In this document: positions 1 through 9,126 of the stretch, piece by piece
Layout: each line of letters starts with the position of its first letter
Position numbering within the stretch: the stretch's first letter is position 1
NCBI RefSeq assembly: GCF_022376445.1
Contig: NW_025955507.1
Coordinates: forward strand, 1-23,189
Direction: 5' to 3'
Length of the DNA: 23,189 nucleotides
Origin: Fomitopsis serialis
Taxonomy: Eukaryota > Basidiomycota > Agaricomycetes > Polyporales > Fomitopsidaceae
Program-made: the position numbers and the translations under genes
Notes under the pieces: model-generated
Told to the model about the DNA's origin: nothing
What the model saw: only the letters and a program-made list of their open reading frames with translations
The model's database searches: none

Positions 1-80
1 AGAGCTACTCACGCGCTTCGTTCCCGAGATGTAACTCTACAATGTTGTAGAATCACATAATGCAGTGTAGTTCACGCGAA

Positions 81-1964
81 ATGGAGAATATACGACGCTC
101 ACCCACCGTCTCGGAGGAATACTCCTCGCACGGTACGAACACCATGTGCTCAATCCTAGACTCTGCCAGTGTCACAAGTCAAGGATATTTCGTACAGGAG
201 TGAGTTGCCAGAATCAACTGGTATGGATATCTGTAGTACGTAAGGCTCGGAGTTGAGACTAGTCCTCGCTTGACCGAGTACCGGCGTGGGCGGGCCGGGG
301 ACAGGTGGTAGCGCGACCACGTGCTCTGTGTATCACGGTTCCATCGCTCACGGATCCGCCGTCGTCGCGGCTTTGTTCGGAACGCCCACCACGGGCACCG
401 GCACTGAACTCAACACCTTGAATCTCACTAAAATACGTGCAGATATGGACGACCTTGCATCCGCCTTCTCGGGCTACCTTAGTTCGTCTCCTACTACCCC
501 TGCGCGTGTTCCCAGTCTGATCTCACTAACCACGCGACGACGGTAGCTTCAACCCGATGATGATGCTCAACAAGAGCGAGACGAGCGCTGCGCGCCGCCT
601 ACTGCAGTGCACGGGGCTCGGGCTCTACATGAACGACATCTCGTCCAAGTTTGCGCCGCCGGCGACGCGCGCACCCGACCTCGCGCCCGACGACTTCGCC
701 GCGCGCAGGACGGTCGTGAACCAGGTCGCGCACTGGTGCGAGAGAGATGGGGGCCAGGAAAAGGTGGAGTGGGTCCCGATTTTGTACTTGTATGAGGTGC
801 GTCTGCCGGAGCAGAGTTGCAGCTATTCGCAACCCTAGAGCGATCGTACATATATACGGCCGGGCTCCCTTGCGGACTTCGAGACCGCTCTCCTCTCGTC
901 GAGTGCCGTAGCCATTGGTATCATAGGACGGCTGCAACAAAAGGCTATAAGTCGGTATTCCGACCATATGTACGTCGCTCGGGGGTGCTCAATGATACGC
1001 CTGGAAGACAAGAGAATACGCATGTGACGCAGACGGCATGTCCTATAGATCGTCAAAGGCTCCGCAAAGCGCCAGGTAAGTATCTGGAGGATACCCCGAA
1101 GCAGCAGCATGCGATTGTGACCGTCTATGTGTCCATACCTTGCTTTTGCTTCGGCATATCTGGTTTCTTAGTGTGATAACTGCACCTCTAACGTCTTGCT
1201 AGCGAGACTGGGGACACATGCTTTTCACTGAACCCACCATCAGTCGGTTTCTCATTGTCATGATCATGCCGGAGCCCTGCAACTGCGGAACTACTCGCAC
1301 CACGACTACGACGCCATGACCAAGTACCAAGCCGATCGCATGATGTCCCTCATTACCTATCTGCACGAAGCATGGGTTGGGGAAACAAGCCCGCCTGGTA
1401 CATTCTGAATCGTTTCCGACTGCATCGTCCTCTCACCTAGTACTCTCCTCCAGGGTACGCGCAACTTACACTACGCCGAACCGCGGCTACAAGGTCGATC
1501 CTGCGTGCCTTCCCGGCACTGACAATCCTGTGACACCGTCCAAGGGCGCGCCCCCGATCTTTCACACTACACGAGACTCGTTCACGCCGACGCTACTCGA
1601 CAGCGAGATCGAGAAGATCGACAACGTGTGCGCGCAAGGGCAGGAAAAGCAGGCGGGCAGACGGCCGTGGAGGCGGCGCGCAAGCGCGTGTTGGGATCGA
1701 AGGAGGACAGGCCGGACGTGGGCGACGCATGGATGAATAAGAACCCGAGGGAGTGTGCGAATTGCCAGGTGGTGAAGGATAAGGCGCTGCTGAAGTGCTC
1801 GAGGTGCAAGTTGGTGAACTACTGCAGCAAGGAGTGGTGAGTGGCACTGTTGCTGCGTTACGTATTGCACTTTCGGGTCTAATTTGTCACTCAGTCAAAA
1901 GGCGCACTGGCCGCACCACAAGGTTTGGTGCAAGACTGCAAGCAAGGCCACCACAACGTCTTGA
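81..1964 (+). CDS. MYND-type zinc-finger protein (5' half unresolved, frame breaks)
   Basis: The C-terminus is a clear MYND zinc finger: CANC (1754 onward), CSRC, then YCSKEC and QKAHWPHHKVWC. The last Cys pair is split by a 58-nt intron (1837-1894; GTGAGT donor, CAG acceptor), and the stop is TGA 1962-1964. MYND fingers usually mediate protein-protein contacts; the partner is unknown. Upstream coding blocks are about 312-796 (includes SFNPMMMLNKSETSAARRLL and APDDFAARRTVVNQVAHWC), 1244-1397 (includes YDAMTKYQADRMMSLITYL) and 1454-1836, with an intron at 1398-1453. A possible first exon is 81-199, since its donor at 200 and an acceptor at 309-311 agree in phase. Exons between 797 and 1243 are not resolved; a GTAAGT donor sits at 1076. 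Frame changes occur near 530, 1377-1382 and 1628-1660; the last two each fit one missing base. The first could instead be an intron at 486-546 with a weak donor. I do not recognise the N-terminal region. Confidence 0.62.
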
Positions 1965-2401
1965 AGAGCAGTTAACGCCGTTATCTGACCAAGTTGATTC
2001 CGTATTGTTAGACCCCTTCTGGAGAAGGCGTCAGGTGAGGCCAGGTGGAGGTCGTCAGGTCTTTGTCCGACCTTCTCAGCGAGCGACCCTTGCCAGTCGA
2101 TCTCGGCCATAATTGTTAGTCTAGCTCGCCCTCGCCGGCATTCTTGATATGTATACTAGAACTGTAACTCACTCACAATCGGCGTGTACCTGCTTACCCA
2201 TGCGTTGCAATTGTAGAAGCCCTGGTATACATATATTCCTGTCAATGTACCTACACGTGAAGTGTAGTCGTTAAAATAGTGCATTCAAGAGGGATCAGAT
2301 TTACATAAGTTACATCTGGGTCATGGAACTCCTGCTACAGCTACACCACTCAATTCACGTACCGCCTCTGTGTATATGTTGCAGAGCGCGCATATCGCTC
2401 C
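1965..2401. other. Convergent intergenic region, no gene seen
   Basis: This is 437 nt between the stop of the MYND gene and the stop of het-C on the opposite strand. It holds the two 3' ends and AT-richer sequence. I see no convincing ORF, RNA gene or repeat. Confidence 0.5.
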
Positions 2402-5400
2402 TCACCATTGACGATACGGATCATCATTCGGTGGGTATCCTCTCCTAGCCTCTGGGAAACCAGGCGCTCCTCCAGGCTGCGGGAAGCCCGCAGGGCCCTC
2501 AGGCGCAGGGTATCCGCCACCCGAATGGTGCCCATGATGTCCATGGTGGCCTCCATGATGCGGCTGGGCACTCGGGAACCCAGGAGCAGACTCGCCGTAC
2601 CCTCCGCCTCCGTATCCTCCGGGGTTACCACCGCCAATGTAGGACGGCGCATACCCGCTACTCGGCTCGGCACCCGGGAATCCAGGCGGCGAACCCGAGG
2701 GCGGGGCGTAGCTCGACTCGTAGCTCGTGCGTATCTCTTCGCCGGGCATGCGCACCGTCTGGCTTTCCCCGTAGTACGTCTGTGCGTGGCCGCCGCTGTG
2801 ATGTCCGTGGCCACCATGATGCTCACGATGATGTGCGGGCACCGTTTCCTGTACCACAGTTGTTTGGACTGCTGGCACACCGCCCCCTGAGCTCAAGTAA
2901 CCGCTCTGCACGCTCCGCGCAGCACCGGCACCATACGGGGCGCCATCCCGCAGACCAAAAGCGCCAAGAATGTCGCTTTGCGCTTGCATCCCCGCCTGTT
3001 GCGCCGTTCCGAAGCCGTGTGGTTGACCGCCCTGGCCCTCATGACCGATGCGCACGTTCATGTGGTTCCGCACACTCTGCTTGGTGAGTCTCCGGAGAAC
3101 CTCGTTACGGTCAGAGCCGAGCTCGTCTACCCATCTCTTCATGAAATCGAGCATTTGGCGCTGAATCTCAGAGCCGCGGACGTGGAAGTCGGGGTGGAAC
3201 CTATTTCGAGCATTGACTCATCAGACGTCCCAGGCGGTAGGAATGCGGATGAGTAGCCTACAAGCTGTGGAGAACATCTTCTGTCACGTCGTGTGGGTTG
3301 ATCCCGACATCGTCCCAGGCCTTGACGACACGCGTTACGGTGTATTGCTACTCAAGATGTTACGGGACGGCCTTAAATGACAGCAGTCGCACAGTACAAG
3401 ACATACCAGGATGATCTTGCCCAGTTGTCCAGCGGGCTCGTTCAAGATTAGGTTCTGCACACGCACGTCAGTGATACAAAGAGTCTCAAGCACCACAGTC
3501 ACACTCACAAAGTGATCTTTACTCATGAACGAGTGCGTGGGGTCAGACTAAGATTTTGTCAGTACCCTGTGGTGAGCATACGCTCGTCCGACTGACCGCA
3601 TTAGGGTTATCGAAGACCTAAGGACATAGTCATTAGGCAGCCGACTCGTTGCCGACGTGCATGCGTACCTCGTACTGGTCCTGCTTATCAATGACTTCGC
3701 CGGACGCTGCGGAGAGACCAGTCGTCGCCTGCTTCATGATCGGCTTCAAGAAAGGCTATGTACCATAATCAGTCAGACACTCAGCGTATGGCTCCAAGGC
3801 CAACGAACCTCAAGTGTGGTAAACACGAAGACTGTATCGAGTATCAGCTCACACCCCGAGGAGAACCGTTGATGGGCATACCAGAGACGGAGTCCGTGAT
3901 CTTGTCGAGCAACGAGCTCAAGCCAGGTATCTTGGCTACACGCCTGCTCAGCAAAGCCCGCTGCTCGCCAGACTGACCACTCACTGATGATGACGGAGAC
4001 CTTCTTCATCACTGCGCAAGCACGGGTCAACACCGCCCGTACCCAACGTCCCTACTCTCAGCACTCACCCGAGTCCCTGAAACTCAGCACCTGCCACAAC
4101 ACCGCATGCAACTCCTGGGGGCTCATCTGCTCCGGGGCCTTCATATCGGCTCCTTGTCCGCCATACCCACCGCCGCCACCGCCATATCCACCGCTGCCCC
4201 CGTACCCACCGCCACCGCCGCCGCCATACGCTGCCCGCTCGCCATACCCACCACCGCCCCCGCCACTGCCCATGTCCCGACTCCGCTGGCCCGCCGCGCG
4301 AATTCGCTCGACGCCGGCCATCTCGCGTGTGAGCTCACCGCCGCTCCCGTCGGGCAGGCTCGTGAGGAGCTCGCGGAGGTTATTCGCGGACGACGTGTTC
4401 GAGGACGCGCGCGCCTTCTCGAGCTGCGCGTTGAGGTCGACGACGGAGGCTTGGCTCTAAGGAGGGCGGTCAGTGGAGGTTCACCGATGTGTGGGTAAGA
4501 CCTACGATGTGGTCGCTGGCCTCTGGACCGGTGTTAATTCACAAGCACGTCTAGAACAAGTGTGTGACTTACCGCCTAGAAGACTGTGGATAAAGTCACT
4601 CGAGCCAAAGGTGCCTGCAAGCGATGTTCCATACCAAGGAAGGACACTTAAATGTACTGTACGCACCAGTTACCAGAGGGGCGACGTGCTTGCCGTCGGG
4701 AGCCTGAATACGGACGCGATCGCCGACATGTACGAACACGTCGGTGTGGCCCATAGCCACGAGCGAAAGCTCGCAGAAGTTCGAATGTGCCGCAAAGTCT
4801 TCCATAGTGTGCAGCTGTTCGTGATCGCACGCCTCAGCAAGACGGCATACTAGGCGATGTGGGGTGCTACGCACCGCCTGGCCCAGCAGCCTGTACGCCT
4901 CATACAAGTCATCCTTCTGATTGGTTTGGCGGTACCGTCTACCGATATCAATGCACTGGTGCAGCACGCGCCTCACGAGCGCCTTCGACGTATCCCATCC
5001 GCCGTGCTCGTTCGCGATGTAGTTCTTCATGCCTGTCTTGCGGTCAATTTCGAGCTCCTGAGGGTTGACGGGCCCGCGGAGACGCGAGTCGAAGCTGCGC
5101 GCGTTGTCGGGATAGCCCTTGGGGTTGTCGATGTGCTCGGTGGGGAGGTAGACACCGAGCCGGTCGATGGTCACTTCGAACTCGCCGGTGGCGTAGCCGT
5201 GCGCGAGGAAGCCGAGGACCATGCACAGGTTGACGATCGTCTGCAGTTGAAGCTTTGACAAACCGGCAGTATCGACAGCCTGTAGAGCATCAATCATCTG
5301 GGCAACGCAGGCAGTCGATCGTCAGGGCATGCACCTGACTATAGTCCCTCAACCAGTTGCCAAAGTACACCCGCTTCACGTCCAACGCCTTGAACTTCTT

Positions 5401-5749
5401 CCCGCCGCCCGCGCCCAACAACGCGCCGAGCGCAAATCCGCCCGATGCGGCGCGCTTCGCCATATCGGCGAGCACATCCTCCTGTGGCGGTGACTAGATT
5501 CAGTACCCCACCCGCGTCCATGCTCGCTGCGTTACGCACGATATCTCCATGGCGGAACGCCTTGCCCTCCAAGTACGCGAAGCTTCATGCACAACCGGCG
5601 AGCGGTCAGGCCACTTCCTCACGCGATCGAGATGGCACGCACCTCGGGATGTTACCCGCACCGAACGCATACACCCCGCTGCCCGGCAGGCAGAAAACGA
5701 GAATACATAAGAATATGAGGAATAAATGGGCGTGGCTGGTGGAGGCCAT
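2402..5749 (-). CDS. hetC: Het-C / TinC family protein, 16 exons, 846 aa
   Basis: Exons (minus): 5749-5643, 5582-5540, 5481-5335, 5279-4667, 4614-4573, 4522-4506, 4456-4069, 4011-3985, 3935-3882, 3831-3809, 3755-3669, 3617-3597, 3547-3509, 3454-3407, 3347-3262, 3200-2402. They sum to 2541 nt with every phase consistent. The ATG at 5749 opens a signal peptide (about residues 1-28; core LFLIFLCILVFCL). Family hallmarks follow: AFGAGNIPSFAYLEGKAFRH, VYFGNWLRDYSQAVD, HGYATGEFEVT, LGVYLPTEHIDNP, LRGPVNPQELEID, FAAHSNFCELSL, VTGTFGSSDFIHSLLGEASD, VFVFTTLEPFLKP and LILNEPAGQLGKII. Residues 386-425 are Gly/Tyr-rich, and the last 150 residues are Gly/His/Pro-rich with PGFP repeats. Neurospora het-c acts in vegetative incompatibility and Aspergillus TinC interacts with NIMA kinase. 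It is not the Podospora het-c glycolipid-transfer protein. A role here is inferred only; in basidiomycetes it may be ordinary cell biology rather than allorecognition. A typical Het-C signal peptide predicts entry to the secretory route. Confidence 0.93.
4151..4270 (-). repeat. Gly/Tyr low-complexity tract inside het-C
   Basis: Exon 7 of het-C encodes about 40 residues made almost only of Gly and Tyr (GGGGYGG-type units), written in imperfect GGN/TAT codon repeats. Such tracts change length by slippage. It lies in the middle of the protein, separate from the Gly/His-rich C-terminus. Confidence 0.85.
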
Positions 5750-6213
5750 GATGGCAAGGAGAGGGAATGAGGATTATCGCAGACATCGCGCTGGGCACAT
5801 AAGAGGCAGCGCGGCGGATGCCAAGCCCAAATATGGCAGCGCCTTGTGACGTCAGCCCGTATACTGAACGACCCCCGGCAATCCCCAGGACCCCTCTTCT
5901 CCCGGCGGGCGGCGGGCACACATCAGGCCAAGGTCAAAACGTCCCCGTCAAATGTACAAGTACCGCGCTCATGCAGTGTTATAGAGCTTGGAGACCGCGG
6001 TAAGTCGATACCGTGGAATTCTGCCAGTGTTCTCCTTTGGCAAATCTGACGAGCTGTTTAACCATTATGAGTAGCTTGAGACGTACGTACTTAAAAGGGA
6101 CGAGAATGGTGGTAGTACAATCAAGACAGCGTCAATACTAGTATTACAACGTCCCTCTCTAGTCGTTACAACAAGTTCCTCTTCCGGTCCTTCGAATGAC
6201 AGGTCAAGACACA
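5750..6213. other. Intergenic region, likely het-C promoter
   Basis: This is 464 nt between the start of het-C and the stop of the upstream acyltransferase gene, both on the minus strand. It should hold the het-C promoter and the acyltransferase 3' end. I see no clear TATA box and no supported ORF. Confidence 0.45.
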
Positions 6214-7608
6214 CTAAGACTTCATCGGGAACAATATAGCGTAAAACAAGACTGTCCCCGCATTCGTACTCGAAGACATTAGATTGATCAACGAGAACGG
6301 AACCCGATCCGTGTCCATGACACCCTCCTTCAGACTCCAGTCGATGTACCACGGACACGATATGTTCATCCAAATGAACATCCATGCGAAGCCGACGAGA
6401 CGCGCGAGTCCATTTGGCAAGCGCAGTCGTGCCCTGCGGGCCGCGCCGATGACTACGTCTTCCACGGTGATGGCGATGGCCTGCGAGAAGAAGAAAAGGA
6501 AGGACGACCCGAAAAGCTTGCGGCTGACCGTGAAGTCGCCTCCGCAGTGAATGAGGCCTGAGACGGCGAAGCCAATGTAGAGCTGGGTGTACGAGGATGC
6601 CCATGATCCTGGCCTGAGATCTAGCATCCGGCAAACCATCTTGCCGGTTGAAGCCGTCAACTATCAATGCACGATGAGCACTGAGATAAATGCAATCTAG
6701 AATGATACATCGCTGGTCCTTACCCTGCGTAACGACTGGTGATAGGAACGACTGTATATGTTCCGCTTGAGTACACGTGCAAGCGAGGAAAACATGCAAA
6801 CCGACTCACCCCCATAATCGCCTAACAGTGTATGCATCAGACCACCGACCGTAGATGTCCGGCCAATCTCTGGGAAGTGACAAGTCGAATGCCACCATCG
6901 CGGCAGCAAGGAGCGCATGCTGCATGGCGATCGATCCGGCTACGCTGGCCACACGCACGAATATATTGACAGGACGGAGGAGATAGCCCTGTGAGGATAC
7001 CGATACATCCTCGCCTCGAAGGGAGAACAGAGGATTGCGCTGTTCGTAGTTCTGGAAGATGTCGAGGAGCATATACCAGTATATTGCACGCCTGAGTCGT
7101 CGGCGCACGAAGGGCCACCGAGCTTCAGTGGGCAATGGCGGCACGTTCGCTACCTGATCGTGAAACACGGTGAAGCACGGGGCCACTTGGTTGTAGCAGC
7201 GTTACGTACCTGACAGGTCCATCCAACTCCCCGAGGATTGTTCATAATACACAGCGCCCAGTACACTCGACGCAGGAAGGGCAGTTCCTCCGGTGCGGCG
7301 TAATCGCGCTCGTGCCGGAAGTCGCGTGCGGGGTCTGTCATCCAGAGAAGATAGACAGCAGTGAACGCTTGTATCATGAGTATGCACCCGGTCGGATAGT
7401 CGCTCTGACTCAGGCTCTCCCCCGAGCCACCATAGAAGGCAGCGACCAAGAGCACAAAACATACGACGGTGCCCCCAAGTCGCCATAAGAACGGTGGCGA
7501 GGAAGCCAGCAGCGATGCTACAACGACGTTGAGCGTAAGTAGCAGAAGCGCAACGGGGGGCATTTGAGGGTCGCCGGGCGTGTTTCCTGCCATACTCCCC
7601 TCGTACAT
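6214..7608 (-). CDS. Wax-synthase-like membrane-bound O-acyltransferase, 405 aa
   Basis: Exons (minus): 7608-7210, 7153-6810, 6751-6724, 6660-6214. They total 1218 nt, all introns are 56-63 nt with GT-AG ends, and no frame break is present. Several hydrophobic membrane segments are visible, e.g. VALLLLTLNVVVASLL and VVCFVLLVAAFY. Family signatures of fungal wax-synthase-domain (MBOAT_2-like) proteins are NNPRGVGWTCQ (123-133), WPDIYGRWSDAYTVRRLWG then RSYHQSLRR (His252), and FAVSGLIHCGGDF with His295 as the likely catalytic His. CPWYIDW follows near the end. These enzymes esterify an acceptor alcohol with an acyl-CoA, and in basidiomycetes relatives often acetylate terpenoids; no terpene synthase or P450 lies in this window, so the substrate is open. 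The start was chosen at the first in-frame ATG; 7593 is an alternative. Exon 3 is only 28 nt but restores the YHQ motif. Confidence 0.88.
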
Positions 7609-8706
7609 GGGCCAGCGTAGTGTGTGCACAACACGACTGGGGTAGTGAACCTATTTGTATCAACCGATGTGACCGCAGATGAAATAGAATTAGTGTCACA
7701 CACTGAACAGTTCGCCGCTGGCATGGGAGTAACGTACCACGGTGTTTCAATATGCCGGCAACTAGGGGTAGCAACGATGTGGGATCGAGCGAGCTGAACT
7801 AGACGAGCCTCCATATTTCCCTTGAAGATGCGCCGCTACCCGTGCTGATACACTGATAAGCCTTGAAGCCGGACGCGGAGCAGGCAAGAACAGCGCTGTC
7901 ATGGATGAAAGACATGTCCGGCTGTGACGAACTCCGACCAGTCACCAGCCGTGAATTGCAGCAATCTCAAGGGCACGGACGAGCCATGCGACGATTATCA
8001 GGTGCTTTTGCCAGTGGCTTGATTGGATTGGGCAAGGGTTCTTCGAGTTGAGTACAACCGCACTAGTCCTACAGTACCACGGAGCAGCCGTGGCCTTGTA
8101 GCGAGAAAAACCGAGACGCCTAGGAAACAGCGGCCTTGCAGAAATGGACGAGTAGTCAGTGTGCCAGTCATGCTGGAACTACTACCATCAGGCTGGTTAC
8201 GACGAGATGGACTCACCTAGGCTCCTCGGAATCCTGATGCCCATGGCACTTTGTACGCGGAGCGAATGTAGGGACAGTATCTTTCGGATGCTAGTCTTCA
8301 TGTCATGATACTGACGAGCTGAATGCAGAGTGAAGTTGCGACCACCGCATACTAGTAGTAAGCGTACGAAACGATCCAACTGAGACGTCGGAGGCTTACC
8401 TAGAGCTTGCTATGCTGCACCGTTCTCTGATCGAGAGGTGACGTTCGCGTGAGCTACAAGTTGGACGATTTGAGTCCTCGCATCCTTTGAGGTCCTCTGT
8501 CGGCGAAACGGGGCGCCGAGTCCCGGCCTCGACTCTCGACTCGAGCTCCGAGTCAGGCCAACCTGGGGTGGTCAGCACTTCGTGATTGCGGGAAACACGG
8601 AACCACGACCTGAACCTGTAGTATCGGCACCACTGCGCATGCGCATGCAGTGAAGCACATGGTCTAGACTTCCTGCAACGACCGCTGAGACGAAAAATAC
8701 AAGGGC
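7609..8706. other. 1.1-kb region without a supported gene
   Basis: This stretch lies between divergently oriented genes: the acyltransferase (minus) starts at 7608 and the duplicated kinase 5' flank begins at 8707. Only short open frames occur on either strand and none resembles a known family or links through plausible splice sites. Visible structure is limited to small inverted repeats near 8538-8554 and 8631-8652. Confidence 0.5.
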
Positions 8707-9126
8707 TTGAACAAGCCACATTCCATATCGGGCGGACAATGGCTGCGGCGCTGATGGGGCGGTGAGACAAACATCCACATATGGCAGCTCGATCAAACAC
8801 GTGCACGGCGCGTTGGTGGCGAAGTTGAGCGCTCCCTGTCCTCCCTCATCGTCCTCGACGCGCCAGACGGCCCCCGCCCTCCGTGTAATCCTCGTAGGTT
8901 GCGCGCAAATTGAATCTTAGCACTGCCATTGTCGCAGAGTGAAACAATTGCACCGTGTCAGTGCGGAAGGTAAGTCATATCGCAGCTACTCAGGTGTGGC
9001 GAGAACGCGTCGCTGAGTCACAAGTTGAAGCCACACAGTTATCCGTGGCCCATCAGCCAATACGTCCATTTTTGGCGAAGTGCTTGTGCCCCAAAATCGA
9101 TATGCCTCGCCGCTCAAAAGCTTCGG
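8707..9126 (+). repeat. Duplicated 5' flank/leader of FunK1 gene, copy A
   Basis: This segment recurs at 12838-13256. From 8707 to about 8950 the two copies differ at roughly 17 positions including one 1-nt gap. From 8951 to 9126 they differ at a single base (9072 T versus G). Similarity starts abruptly at TTGAACAAGCC and falls abruptly 25 nt inside the kinase CDS. It contains the presumptive promoter and 5' leader. It has no terminal repeats or target-site duplication that would mark a transposon. Confidence 0.92.

Noticed and set aside
2408..2890. Plus-strand open frame of 160 codons over the het-C C-terminus
   Set aside because: It is a shadow of the Gly/His-rich minus-strand exon, which avoids stops on the other strand because of its skewed codons.
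4506..4522. Joining 4573 directly to 4456 in het-C without the 17-nt exon
   Set aside because: That splice leaves the reading frame wrong and loses the conserved LLGEASDHI-type segment; the microexon fixes both using good GT-AG sites.
5280..5297. Alternative acceptor in het-C that would add six residues (MIDALQ) after DYSQ
   Set aside because: Both acceptors keep the frame, but the one at 5280 restores the conserved DYSQAVD motif of the family, so I used that one.
8707..9126. The repeated 5' flank as a transposon or LTR
   Set aside because: No terminal inverted or direct repeats, no target-site duplication, no transposase or polyprotein. Both copies sit in the same position relative to a paralogous gene, so gene duplication/conversion explains them.
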